DNA from: Mesostigma viride
Taxonomy: Eukaryota; Streptophyta; Mesostigmatophyceae; Mesostigmatales; Mesostigmataceae
Reading direction: 5' to 3'
DNA: 64,000 nucleotides
NCBI GenBank assembly: GCA_009746045.1
Contig: RPFO01000389.1
Coordinates: 27,501-91,500 of the forward strand
Shown: in pieces, positions 1-10,397 of the stretch
Layout: every line of letters starts with the position of its first letter
Numbering within the stretch: position 1 is the stretch's first letter
Notes under the pieces: generated by a model
The model's input: only the letters and a program-made list of their open reading frames with translations
The model's database searches: none
Told to the model about the DNA's origin: nothing
Program-made: the position numbers and the translations under genes

Positions 1-13
1 CAGCCCTGTACAG

Positions 14-604
14 TTGCCTGGCATCCCAGCGTTGCCCAGTGAGTGGTTGTTTGGAACACCCACTGGTGAGTGTGAGAGCCACAACCACTGTGACACCCAG
101 GTCACCCTTGATGATTGTAGGCAGTCACTGCAGGCTTGGCCCCCTGCAGCAGAGGGTTACAATGGCAAAACAGGTGAGCAGCAACCTCTCACCTCTTCAA
201 TTGTGGAACTAGCTCAGCCACTAGCTGCACCTTCCAAACGCAGCCTAGCAGAAGCTGTTCGCATTTTACAATCAGCTCATAGAGCTAAAGCTCAAACCGC
301 TGCAGGATCAGCTACTAAGGTGGGTAAGGTTGGGCAGAATGACAATAGCCCATTCATGGTTGCAGTGGACACACAAGCCCAGGTCAGCATTATCAGTGCA
401 CTGGCTGTGCCCCATTTGCCTCTGGAACCTTCACCCTGGCACCATGTGGCTGATTTCTCAGGGCAGTCATCACTCAAGGTACAAGGTCAGGTCATGTTGA
501 CTATACTTGGTATCCCAACCCTTTTCAGGTATTGGAAGGTTATAAAGGTAATGCTTTGTTGGGTGATCCTTTTCTTTCTACCCTGGTGTCATTATCTCCA
601 GTGA
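14..604 (+). pseudogene. copia Gag-Pol N-terminal part with decayed protease
   Basis: The first 110 codons have no recognisable domain and probably form a Gag/protease linker. Around 368-376 the sequence reads Asp-Thr-Gln-Ala-Gln-Val, which fits the retropepsin active-site context (usually Asp-Thr/Ser-Gly) with Gln replacing the essential Gly. A hydrophobic stretch follows, then a second-half signature (Leu-Leu-Gly-Asp-Pro) that is readable only in another frame near 550-575. A frameshift therefore separates the two halves of the domain. The frame is open at the left, so the true start is unknown. Assignment as protease is moderately sure; activity is unlikely. Confidence 0.6.
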
Positions 605-737
605 TAGACTAGCCATCCAGGACCTGGGTGGTGTTGATCTGAATCATTTCAAAATTTCTGTTCAAAAACTTCTTCACACCAACATCGCTTCTGTAAAATT
701 TGCTACCCCCAAGTATGCCCCAGGGCAAGAACCTTGT

Positions 738-2415
738 GTGGCAGACTTGGTTCATAACCAAAAACTTCATCCCACTTCCTTTGGATTGGGCAAGCATGAT
801 GTAGCTAAAATGGCTCCTCTTTCTTATGAACAGATAGAGCAAGACTGTCGCACCCACATAGGTTTCCTAAAATGGGTGGAGGCCTTCAACAAGGCCAGGG
901 AAGAATGGGTAGTGCCAGATCCTCTTAGCCCCTCTCACACTCCACCTGTCACACCTATTGACAAAAAGCCTGCAGGGTGCAAGCACTTGCGCCTGAAGTT
1001 TGTGTGCAAACATAAGCCAGCAGCAGATGGGTCAGTCATTTTCCATGCTAGACCTTGTGTGACAGAGTTCAAGGGCACCACTGATCTGACAGAGGCAGAG
1101 TTGTACACGCCAGGCATTCAGCAAACATCCCTAAAAATCTTGCTGTCTGTCTTTGTGGGTCATCTCAATGACGGGGATGACTATGTATGTAAGGCTACAG
1201 ACATTAAACGGGCCCTTCTTGAAAGGCTCACCTGAGATAGCACAACAAGTGTGGCATGGTCAGGTGTATGTAGTCTCCACTCCCAGAGTCTGGGCAAAAC
1301 ACATCCCTCAGCAGTACCTGAAAGCTAACATAGGGGTTGAAGGGCTGCAATCAGCTCCTCGCATTTTCAGGATGTCAGCTCAGGCTGTCTTTGAAAAGCT
1401 AGGGGCTAGATATGATGACATAGACCCTTGCTTCTTTGTGGTTCCACACCCTCATGGCATACTCACGTTTGTGTGTCATGGGGATGATCAGCTGATTGCT
1501 GGGCCAAGGCGTGCTGTAGATGATTTTATTCAACAAGTGTCACAGCATTTTGAGATCGGCAAGCAAGTAGAGCTGGGCACCACTGCCATAAAATTTTGTG
1601 GCACAATGTTACAACTCCAGCAGCATCAAAACCAGTGGGTGTGTGCACTTTACTCTCCCAATGATTACATGCACAGTTGCTTGGAGGTTCTGCAAACAAA
1701 AATCAAACCTGGTGCCTGTCCCACCATTAGAGGCAAGCTGGGGTGGTTGTGCTCAACGTGTGCACCTCACCTGGCTGTGGTTAGCAGAGTTGATGATGAT
1801 GTCTTAATGCAAGTAGGTCACAAAGCCATCACCAAAACTCTCCAGGAAGGCCCTCCCCTTATCTTGCATTCCTTGGATCTCCACAAAACCATTCACATCC
1901 AAGCTATGATGGATAGTTCCATGGAGTCCAGGCAGATTACCAAGTTGCAGGCCAGGGAGTCAGGCTTGTATTTTGTGCAGAATGATGATGCACCCTTGTC
2001 TCTCATTTCATGGTACAGCCGGTTGCATAGACGCAAGGCTGTCAGCAGTAATGCTGCTGAGTGCAGGGCAGTGGTGTCAGCAGTGCTTCATGCCAGGTAC
2101 TTGAATCATGTGCTGGTTTGGTTGCAGATGCAAGCAGGCAGCAGTGCTGGGGTGGTGGCACACTTGCTCACTGACAGTCAGTCAGTCCTCAGCTTCCTTG
2201 CTAACCCCTATGCTGTGCACACTGATCTTGACTGGGTGGTCCTTAAACAGGAGTCCACCTACTGGGAGTCCACCCGTCACGTGGAGGACAAGCACAACGC
2301 TGCTGATGCACTCACTAAAGTGCCTCAGCAGGCGGCTGAGCAATATCAGCTGTTGTACCACTTGATGAACCCGTATGGCAAGCAGGCAACCCTGCTCCAT
2401 CGGGGGGACGCCTAG
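738..2415 (+). pseudogene. copia reverse transcriptase and RNase H (frameshifted)
   Basis: RNA-dependent DNA polymerase plus RNase H of a copia element. Codons from 738 give the RT fingers (Arg-Pro-Cys-Val-Thr-Glu-Phe-Lys-Gly, then Thr-Asp-Ile-Lys-Arg-Ala near 1200). The frame then shifts at the CCC run 1213-1215 and continues to 2415. The catalytic pair appears as His-Gly-Asp-Asp near 1480-1490, and Cys-Pro-Thr-Ile-Arg-Gly-Lys-Leu near 1716-1740 is a copia family hallmark. RNase H acidic residues are visible in Met-Asp-Ser-Ser-Met-Glu (1910), Ala-Ala-Glu-Cys-Arg (2054), Thr-Asp-Ser-Gln-Ser (2170) and Asp-Lys-His-Asn-Ala-Ala-Asp-Ala (2287). One extra base is the simplest cause of the break. 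Confidence 0.88.
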
Positions 2416-2841
2416 CAGGGTCCTGTTAACCAGGGCCGCCTAGGTAACCCAGTACCCCTTGGGCAGGTCCAAGGGGCAGGTTGTGCTTCCAGCAAGGGGG
2501 GTTGGTTGGAGTCTGTTTTTTATGCATCTGCGTGCCCTATGCCAATAAAATCTGTTTTGATTTTTCACACACCATGGAATTTCGTGCTGCTCACCTTCAT
2601 AGGTGGGCAGGGGATGTATCTCACACTCTTTCTCCATTAGGGTTGTATGCCTTGGTGGATAGGCCTTGAGCTCAGTGGCTCAGGTGCCTCCCATTCAAGT
2701 GGAGGGTCAAACCTCCCTTGACAGGTGGTTACCCAGGACCCCAGTTCACTGAGGATCTCCTGGGCCACCTGGCCTCACTGTTCAGTGACAGTTAAGGCAT
2801 GGGTGCTGTCATGTTGTCTAGTACAATGTGATCAGCACAGG
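2416..2841 (+). other. copia 3' UTR and presumed LTR start
   Basis: Non-coding sequence after the RNase H stop. It contains the purine tract near 2491 and an AATAAA-like polyadenylation signal near 2545. No second copy of an LTR was found in the window to fix the LTR boundaries. Confidence 0.4.
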
Positions 2842-3060
2842 TGCAGGATGCAATACTCCTGTCACCTGTCACCAGGACTTCAGCCACCACTGTGCAGGGC
2901 AGGGGTGGCTGGTCCCCACACGTTGTGCAGGTGCAACGTGGACAGGTCCAGGATGTCATATTCCTGTCACCTGTCACTAGGACTTCAGCCACCACTGTGC
3001 AGGGCGGGGGTGGCTGGTCCTCACATGTTGGGTAGGTGCAACATGGACAGTGCAGGGTGC
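2842..3060 (+). repeat. tandem repeat, about 107-bp unit, two copies
   Basis: The block starting CAGGATGCAATACTCCTGTC near 2845 recurs near 2950 as CAGGATGTCATATTCCTGTC, with the same downstream order (ACTTCAGCCACCACTGTGCAGGG, then GGTGGCTGGTCC). A third, partial start lies near 3050. Units differ by scattered substitutions. Both strands read open across it, but only because the repeat lacks stops. Confidence 0.75.
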
Positions 3061-3854
3061 AATAAACCTGACTGCTGTCACTCATCAGGTTGCAGGTGAC
3101 CTGAGCTCAGTTGACCCAGCCTGGCTGGGTGTTTTTTTTTCTGAGTGGGCGATGATGATGGAACCATATGGAACCTCTTAAACGGTTTACCTTGGCATTT
3201 TTTACAGTGGCTCTCTTGGCTGGTGATGCACTCCCTGGCTAGGCAGACAGGCATAGCTATCTCCCTTGTGAGCTCGCGAGGAGGAGGAACTCCCCGGGCC
3301 TGTTGAGCTAAACTTGATGCCACCAGAAGTATCAGTGCACGAGTTCTGGGGCCCATCTTTTTCAGTCCAGATGTTGCAGTATGGGTGTCAGTTGCTCAGC
3401 ACCTCAGTCAGCTTGGAGTCAGTCTCCTAGCTGGGCAGGATCAGGCTTGAAGTCGCTAGCCTTCAACCTGAAAGGAAAACATAATGGGAGTTAGATGAGA
3501 TGCTTAGGCTGACACACGGATTTCCGGCCTGCGCGCCGCGTATTGCCTACCGCGGCTGAGCGGGACACCTTAGTACTGTGCGGCAGGTCGTACGGTACTG
3601 CGGTGTCATGTGGACTGACGTGCAGTTAGTGCCAGACTGTTCCTAGGCTCTAGCTCGACCCGCCAGATCCGGGGTATCCGGGTCTGACGGGCCGAGTGTA
3701 GCTGGTTGCTAGTGACGTGGTCGCATGCGGCATTGCAGTGTACAGTTGTCCACTGGCAGGTGCTGCAGTGAGCACTGCCATAGGCATATAGGCGTAGCAC
3801 TGGGGAGTGCCGCAGCACCCGAGTTTGCCCAGTTCCATCCTGAGCCCTCGGCTT
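3061..3854. other. spacer without recognisable gene
   Basis: No coding region, RNA gene or clear repeat can be supported. A T-run at 3132-3140 follows a short CAGCCTGGCTGG palindrome. Short open frames on both strands show no family resemblance. Confidence 0.4.
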
Positions 3855-5680
3855 TCATTGCATTCCTTGTATTATTGCTAATACAATCCTCATTCTCATT
3901 TCCAGCTTTCGTGAGTTGTCCTTCGTCTTCATCTCATTCCAACTAGCTTGTACAACTCCCATAAGCCGAGTCGCCCAGTCTAGCGTTTGCCCCGCCACAT
4001 GACCCACCGCAAGGTGAATGTGGTGAGCAAGCATCCGCAATCCTATGTCTGTGAGGGTGGTGCCATCCCCTTCTATGCTAGGCACCTGCCCCGCCAAGCT
4101 CTCGATCTGCATGTGCATTCCTGTCGGCAATTTGTGCTCTAGTGAGGCCTTACTGAGGCGGCGACCCAACTCCACGTCTACGTGAGCCGGGGCTACCTCG
4201 GCATCTGCATGCCGGCACTATCTCACCTGAAGGGGTGAGCTCCGGTAGGGCGTGTTCAGGCTCTATTGCGACCACGCTGGGCACGCGCTCCTGATCAGCT
4301 GCAGCACTTGCAAGTGCTTTCATTCTGAACCACGGTGGGAACATTAGGACTACAAGGCACAGCATCCTCACGCCTAGCCGACTCACCGCGACACACATCA
4401 CCTCTAGGACGTCACTTGGGCATTGCTGGCCGTGGGGCGCGGCATGTATTGGGGTCGTGTCCAGGGAGCCGAACTGCCCAGCAGCGCCGGCACACTCCAG
4501 TCGCCTTGCCGAGGTCCAGCCGCAGCGTGCAGTTGGCCTCGGTGCGCCCCACGCCGGTCCACCGCTCGATCGCAGACGACCTTCTCCTTGGGGACGCCAC
4601 CCTGCTGCTGTTGCTGCCTGCCAGCGCCACCCTCCTGTCGAGGCTGCTTGCCCTGACCCGGCTGACCGCCTCCCGGCCCACGTTTGCTGGACGCGTTCTG
4701 GTTGTGCCGACTACCGCGAGCTCGGCGTTTGCCACCCAACATTCACACCACGTTGTCGGCCACCGTCGTGGATAGCTGGGTAACAAGAGTAGTCGATTCC
4801 AACAGAGAAGCTGCTGGCGGGGTCGTAGCAGGCACAGGATTTACCTGACCGACTGTCGGCAGCTTGTTGTTACGCCTGGGGCCGCCCCGGTCCTTGAACA
4901 TCTGTCGGAGGTGTGCAATGGCTGCGTTGAACCGTTTCTGGTCGTCCGGGGTGCCCCCTACCACGGAAGAAGCTAGCGCAATTTTCATGCCGAGACCGGC
5001 CTTGACATTGGCACGGCTCTCTCGTGTCAGCCCCAGCGCATCCAGAACTGCGCTGAGTAAATATTGGCTACTCATGTGCTTCAAGACACCCTTGGTCCGG
5101 ACCTGGGCCGCGAATCTGGCCATGTCTGAGCTGAGGTAATTAGGGTCAAGCGACAGGTTGCGCACCAGCGCCTGCCCCTCTTGTTCCTCGTCAGGAAAGC
5201 TTGATGAGGTGTCGAGCACCTCCTGCAGGACCTTCACCGTGTCGGGCCAGGTCCACGCCTCTTTGCTGGCGTTGATAATGACCCCTCGCACGTCCGCATT
5301 ATACCCGTAGCCTCGTTGCATACCTCTGATCGACCGGCGCAGCTTGGTGAGGAAAACTGCGTCGGACAGTTCGTTGTAGTCCGGCCGGAGGTCGCCCAGG
5401 CGAACTCCTCCACGGCGGACGGAGTCAGAATTTCTGGCAGCTTACTTGGCAGCTCTTCTTTCTTGAAAACTTTCCGGGCAGTGGGTGCTGACTGCTGCCC
5501 CGGAGCTGTGCTGGCCGAGCCACCAGCTGGCCCAGTCGCCACGGGGGCTGCGCCACTCCCGTCCGCCGGAGTTGAAGCTTGCGTTCCCTGGTCCTGGGTT
5601 GGAGCTTGCGTTCGCTCCGCGCCACGCCCCATGAGCCCAGAAAAAGTGGTCAACGGAAATGTTGACTGTTGTGAATACAA
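3855..5680 (-). pseudogene. decayed Gag-like polyprotein with zinc knuckle
   Basis: Minus-strand coding region read from 5680 down. It begins with a Pro/Gly/Ala-rich N-terminus (5680-5400). A helical, Gag-like core follows in a second frame (about 5395-4790; e.g. Asp-Leu-Arg-Pro-Asp-Tyr-Asn-Glu-Leu-Ser near 5390). Next come a Gln/Gly/Arg-rich basic stretch (4740-4560) and a zinc-knuckle-like Cys-x2-Cys-x7-His-x4-Cys at about 4419-4472. The segment 4400-3855 may be the following domain, but I do not recognise it. At least three frame changes are needed. Retroelement Gag is inferred from the basic region plus knuckle; the superfamily is unknown. Confidence 0.5.
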
Positions 5681-6537
5681 GTTGAATGCCCTTCACCGCT
5701 GGCTAGCACGCCGGCGATGGAGACGGGATTTTTGATGTTTGGGGAACCGATTGAGGGAGGCTGAGCCCGCAGCCGCCACTGATTGCTATTGAACCTTTGC
5801 AGCTGGCCAGGCCGCAAGGAGCTCAGCGGCGCGGCGCTAACCGATAAGGCATGCTCGAGCCTCTAACCCAAGACTACCGGTAGGCTACCCGATACTGCAT
5901 GGCAGCTCGAGCCTCTAACCTGAGACTACCGGTACTCAGCGGATCTGTGCTACCGTCGGAGGGCGACGGTTCTCTGACCGTCCCGGCGCGCACTGGCTTC
6001 CGTACCTTGCTTAGGCACCGACTAGCATCTAGACACCAATCTTTGATGCCCACCTAACTAGGCTTCCGGGCCGGCGACTACCGGCCGGCGAATAGATGCC
6101 ACTCGGGAGCACAACTGCCGCGGCGTAACAACTGGCCATTAACGCTTCTCGGTATCGGTACCGGGTACCCTCGGGTACCATCAGGTACCGGTATCGGGTA
6201 CTTTGCATTGTAGTAATCGTACGTACTTTGTAGCACTTCAACTAAGTATATACTAGCACCTGATACGTATATTATTATTGGCGAATGGTAAAACTGACCC
6301 GGCAGTAGACAGTGCACGTGCTCATTACTGTAGTGCCTACTACTGAAGAGCCGGCTAATATCTGACGATGCCGATATGAGGGGCTTCCTCGGGCTGCCAC
6401 TTGGCATGCCTTGCCGGGCCGGCACCTGAGGCCTGGACTCGCAAAGGTCTCGCGGCCTTGTAGGCGCCGCACCAGTACCCGACCGGTACCCGACCAATAA
6501 CCGAGTGCCTCGGGTACCCACGAAATAACTGTACCGG
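5681..6537. repeat. spacer with GGTACC-rich cluster and short duplication
   Basis: No gene is supported. The phrase GCTCGAGCCTCTAACC then AGACTACCGGTA occurs twice (about 5852-5884 and 5907-5937). Between 6140 and 6210, and again 6470-6537, GGTACC, CCGGTA and CGGGTA motifs are clustered. Similar motifs reappear at 22406-22480, on the other side of the chromovirus composite. Confidence 0.5.
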
Positions 6538-7090
6538 TGTTACGTCGCGTAACAATTCGTTGTAGTTACGGACGTAAATTAGGTCTTTTGCCTCGGACGT
6601 TCCTAGGTTTACGTATAGTTTGTACTGGGACACTGTTGTCCTCGTAACAGTACCGTGGTGCATTGGATGCTTTTGGGCGTCGCGCCGCGTACTTTACTAG
6701 TGGTCCTTATCCTTCGGGTAGAATGCAGTGGACCAGCGTGCATCTGTGCATCTGTAGGCGAGGGCCATGTCGGCCCGAGCATGCTGGACCGTTGGTGATC
6801 ATTTATGCACGTTCTACCCCTCGTGTTGGCACTCGGCGTGTGTTAAATGAATTAACACATATTAGCTTGGGTCATGGCGGTGTAGTTGTGTTTCCTTCCT
6901 CTATTCCTGGAGTAAACGGGTTTGTGTAAATGGCTTATGGCGTATTATAGTAGCACATACGTAAATGCATTGAGATCTGGATCGTCTCGTTCGTCTTTCG
7001 CTAGGGGATTAACTAGAGGTGGCCTTACTAGTTTAGGTAGCGTTAGGCCGGGTAGAGGTAGAGGTGGCGGTATAGGTTTAGGACGTAACA
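6538..7090 (+). repeat. 5' LTR of the chromovirus
   Basis: 553 bp, TGTTACGT...ACGTAACA. It is near-identical to 17557-18113. The end is fixed by the third copy, which stops at the same ACGTAACA before unrelated flank at 22406. The first 17 bases, TGTTACGTCGCGTAACA, are themselves almost palindromic. The presumed primer-binding region starts immediately after (ATGGTTCCGGAGGAAC at 7091), but I cannot match it to a tRNA by eye. Confidence 0.88.
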
Positions 7091-7607
7091 ATGGTTCCGG
7101 AGGAACTTTCGTAGGTAGAGAGCGAGACGACGATCCCCTGCCACATACCCCTTTGCATCGACCCTTCCGCGTCCAGGGAAACGAGGACGACACCTACTTG
7201 ACAGGTAATGAGCGGGTCGCCTGCAAGCTGGGGGGGTAGTGCTGCCCGATTCGGGACACGCCCTGCCAAGACGTTAGACCTGCTCGAAGCGGAAAAATCC
7301 TTTTATAGATAGCTCCTTTCCCTCGCTTTGTTTTCCTGAGAATGGTTGCTTACTGTCGTAGATAGAGGATGGTTTCGGTCCGGCGATAGTGAGATGATTA
7401 GCGTCTTGGTAGGCTCCACCTTTTCCTTCGTGCTGCTGTTCATAAGACGGCCGCACCCGCAGAATTCACTGGGTCGCTGATTTTAGGACTACGAGCGCTG
7501 GACCATTGCCGCCATCGTACTTTCGGTGATCCAGATAACCCAGCTAAGTCGCCTCCTACTCCTCGTTCTCCTATCGTGACTTGTCAAGACCAACCAGGTG
7601 CGTTACC
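7091..7607 (+). other. chromovirus 5' leader
   Basis: Untranslated leader between LTR and first ORF. Its first 304 bases are repeated after the second LTR (18114-18417), where homology stops abruptly at AGTGAGA. No coding function is visible. Confidence 0.7.
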
Positions 7608-8003
7608 ATGAGCCAGCGGCGTTCTTTTACGGCTCCTTCCCATTCTTCTAGCGATAATAGCCTAGCTAAATATTACGTAGTGATTACGCCCGATCAATGG
7701 TCCGCCATTTTCCTTTCTTGATACGATGCTAGGAAAATAGTTCAGAACCGAGTATATAACGTAGTTAGGTATAAGAAATTCATGACCTTTGAAGAAGCTC
7801 AGCAGTTCCTTATAGACCATAGCGAATCAGATTTAGGCCTACACGTACGCCCTATTCCTCATGGTCGTCCTCCCGTGGAATCCCTAGTTTTTGCTACCCC
7901 TCCTTCTTCTCCCCCTCGACGTGTTGCATCCTCTTCTAGTGCAGATACCCCTCTCACCTTAGAGTTTGGTTCCCTATCCATTACTGTGGTTAAAAAGGAT
8001 TGA
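7608..8003 (+). pseudogene. small ORF with viroplasmin-like (RNase H N-terminal) fold, upstream of gag
   Basis: An ATG at 7608 opens a frame that reads to 8003 except for one TGA at 7719-7721. Around the stop the order is Tyr-Tyr-Val-Val, then Ile-Phe-Leu-Ser, stop, a run ending Val-Arg-Tyr-Lys-Lys-Phe, and Phe-Glu-Glu-Ala-Gln-Gln-Phe-Leu. This resembles the viroplasmin / RNase H1 N-terminal domain, which binds RNA:DNA hybrids. The stop falls where that family normally has the Trp of its Ser-Trp motif. The remainder (7850-8003) is Pro/Ser-rich. Total about 131 codons. It lies 110 bp before the gag ATG in a different frame. The family call rests on pattern only. Confidence 0.5.
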
Positions 8004-8112
8004 TTCTATTTGTTTTCTTTGCTTAATTAAGACATTCAAGGCTTTTCCTTTTGCCTTCCTGGCTTCAATTTATGTTCCTATCCTTTTCATTGCTTTTTCT
8101 TTTAATTCAAAC

Positions 8113-9825
8113 ATGGATCCAGTGGGTGGAGATATGTCGCCTATACCTACCAATAATACTAATAATACTAATAATAATAATACTAATAATACTAATAATA
8201 ATAACAATAATAACAACAATACTCGTGGTAACAGACGGGACTCCTTGGAAACGGTGCACCATCTCACTCCTCAAGGTAACTTGCGTACCTCACCTCCTTC
8301 TCCTACTACCGGTGGTCGCCGTCGTCCCTCTCTTACCCCACCTACCTTTGAACAACGTGTCAGATTTAGTGATGACCCCTCTTTTACCCTGAACCAGGCC
8401 CCTGCCCCTCCTGCAACCTTGGCTCAACCCTCAATTAGGCCCTCACTCCCTGACAATGCTTCTAGGCCTCCTCCTCACCCTGTGCCTTCCATCCCTGCTT
8501 ATAACACGGGTCGTACCTCTGCCCCTGTCGGCCCTTCTGGTCGCCCTAGTGCAGTTCCATTTTATCCTCCTGCTTCTTGGTCCTACCCTGACACGGCCTA
8601 CGAGGCTGCCCAGGTCCCTACCCGTGTGGCTGAGTTAGAAGTTAATAGTGATTTCAGCACCATGCCTCTAGATGACAGAAATTATGATCATTTTGCCTAC
8701 TCCTCCCTTCGTGAACAAAATACTGTTCCCTTCTCCTATGGGCACCACCCTGAAACGGTGGCCCCTTCTAGACCCCTATCCAAAACCTTTCCTCTTCCTT
8801 CTTTCTATCCCTCTTATGTAGCAGTTGTTGAAGACAGTGGTCCTATGGGTAGATCTGATCCTTCCCATCCTCCTAAGCCCCCTGCTCTTCCCCTCTTTGC
8901 TAATATTCCCAAGTTGGATGTCAAGTCTACCCCTCAACAGTTTTTCACTTTTATTATGTTGCTTACCCAGAACACAGAGTCGTGGCAAAATCATAATAGA
9001 TGGCGTCTCCCTGATGCTGTATTAGTCCCTCACTATCTTACTACCTGTATTACCCCTGAGCTTGCTAACCTCATTCAGTGTGAATCCTTGGCCTCTCATG
9101 CCTACCCTAACTCAGTAGCAGAATTGTTTAAGCGGTTAGAGAGCCATTTAGTTCCTCCTGATGCAGATCGGCAGGATAGATTAGCCTTTGGTACCTTGCA
9201 GCAGGGTACTAAACCGTTTAGGGAGTATATGAAAGAATTTGATGCACAGATGGTACGAATTAGGGATTTGTCGGGCGCAGAAGTACGTGCTCGTTTCCTA
9301 CAAGGCCTCAGTAGACCCTTATTACGTGAGGTAAAGCGCCAGTTCTCTGCCTACCGTTTTACTGATCTACCCCTCAAGCATGTGCGACAGCATCTCTTAC
9401 GAGTAGCAGATTTCTTCACCACCCCTTCTCTTCCTACCCGTTCCCGTATTAATAACATTAGCCTTACCCCTGAGGAGGAGAACTCCTATGTAGAAGAATC
9501 AGACATTTGTGTTACCGACCTTTCGGCTCTGGATGTCTCTCGTATCACATGCTATCATTGTAAGGAAATAGGTCATCTTAAACGTGAGTGCCCCAAGTTC
9601 CTTTCGGGTGCTCCCCCTCATCCCGATGCTCGCCCTCCTCGTACCCCTCAGCGTGCTCCTATTCGTCCCACTCCAGGACGCATTCCCTCAGCTACCCCTA
9701 GTAGGCTGAATGCTGTGCAGACAGGACCCTCAGGGTTCCCCTATGATAATCAGGCTCCTGCACCCTCTTCGCTCCCTCGTGACCCTCCAGCAGTGGCTTT
9801 TTCGCCAGGGACTTCTTCGGGGTAA
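8113..9825 (+). CDS. gag: chromovirus Gag with zinc knuckle
   Basis: Intact 570-codon frame starting at the ATG at 8113 (Met-Asp-Pro-Val-Gly-Gly). An Asn/Thr tract encoded by AAT/ACT repeats (8150-8222) follows, then a Pro-rich region (8270-8900). The Ty3/gypsy retrotransposon capsid domain lies around 8930-9420, with Glu-Leu-Phe-Lys-Arg-Leu-Glu, Phe-Arg-Glu-Tyr and Arg-Phe-Leu-Gln-Gly-Leu. A CCHC knuckle Cys-Tyr-His-Cys-Lys-Glu-Ile-Gly-His-Leu-Lys-Arg-Glu-Cys lies near 9550-9591. The product forms the virus-like particle and packages RNA. The frame is open upstream to 7966, but the ATG is preferred because the residues before it are not Gag-like. It is the best-preserved ORF of the element. 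Confidence 0.9.
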   Translation: MDPVGGDMSPIPTNNTNNTNNNNTNNTNNNNNNNNNTRGNRRDSLETVHHLTPQGNLRTSPPSPTTGGRRRPSLTPPTFEQRVRFSDDPSFTLNQAPAPPATLAQPSIRPSLPDNASRPPPHPVPSIPAYNTGRTSAPVGPSGRPSAVPFYPPASWSYPDTAYEAAQVPTRVAELEVNSDFSTMPLDDRNYDHFAYSSLREQNTVPFSYGHHPETVAPSRPLSKTFPLPSFYPSYVAVVEDSGPMGRSDPSHPPKPPALPLFANIPKLDVKSTPQQFFTFIMLLTQNTESWQNHNRWRLPDAVLVPHYLTTCITPELANLIQCESLASHAYPNSVAELFKRLESHLVPPDADRQDRLAFGTLQQGTKPFREYMKEFDAQMVRIRDLSGAEVRARFLQGLSRPLLREVKRQFSAYRFTDLPLKHVRQHLLRVADFFTTPSLPTRSRINNISLTPEEENSYVEESDICVTDLSALDVSRITCYHCKEIGHLKRECPKFLSGAPPHPDARPPRTPQRAPIRPTPGRIPSATPSRLNAVQTGPSGFPYDNQAPAPSSLPRDPPAVAFSPGTSSG

Positions 9826-9889
9826 GTCCCAATGGATGTGGGGGGGGAGGGGGAACAGTAGGCCTGTCAGCCGGGGGTAACCTGGACAG

Positions 9890-10397
9890 GTCCTTAGATA
9901 GTACCCCAGACAATAATTTTTGCCTGCCTGTTTTAATAACTTCTGTAGGAGCTGAATCATCCCTACCACTACGTGTCCGTCCTCTTATGTTTTTGAATGG
10001 TGGCTTAACCGTCCCTCACACTGTTGTAGACCCCTTCTTGCATGCTGATGAACTTTTGAATGTCTCTGTGTTAGTGGATAGCGGTGAGGCTAGCTCCTTT
10101 GTGAGCGAGGCCCTAGTTAGGCGTTTAGGACTAGTCCCTATCCCTAACACCATACCTGTCACTGTCCATTATGCTGACGGTCGCACCAGTCATTCCCCGG
10201 GTACGGTATCCCTTCCCCTGGTCATACAAGGACGTACTGTCAACCTGACGGCCACTATAGGCCCTATCACTACCGCTGATGTATTACTAGGATTAGATTG
10301 GCACCAGGATAATAAGATTACTATTAATTATGATACCATGGTCATCTGGTTTCCAGATAGCTCTTACTGTGTACCGGAACGTCAATTTATAGAGTAG
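9890..10397 (+). pseudogene. chromovirus aspartic protease
   Basis: Retropepsin domain of Pol in a different frame from gag. The active site reads Val-Leu-Val-Asp-Ser-Gly-Glu-Ala-Ser-Ser-Phe-Val near 10070-10105, followed by the flap-like region and Asp-Val-Leu-Leu-Gly-Leu-Asp-Trp near 10276-10300, the classic gypsy protease C-terminal motif. Both catalytic features look intact. A G-run (9839-9856) lies between gag stop and the protease frame and might once have been a frameshift site. The stop at 10395 is directly followed by the RT frame, so a one-base change separates protease and RT. Confidence 0.85.

Larger units (their letters stand above)
1..2500 (+). mobile_element. Ty1/copia retrotransposon, 3' part, cut by window edge
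   Basis: Reading rightwards, the coding order is a retropepsin-like protease, copia reverse transcriptase and copia RNase H, ending with a purine tract (AAGGGGGG near 2491-2498) of the kind that primes plus-strand synthesis next to a 3' LTR. No integrase lies between protease and RT, where copia elements normally carry it. An AATAAA lies near 2545. Several frameshifts show that the copy is dead. It resembles the copia fragments at 50760-51163 and 59406-60600 in RT/RNase H style. The left end lies outside the window. Confidence 0.85.

Noticed and set aside
2725..3099. Frames on both strands across 2725-3099
   Set aside because: Open only because of the 107-bp tandem repeat, with repeats in translation on both strands.
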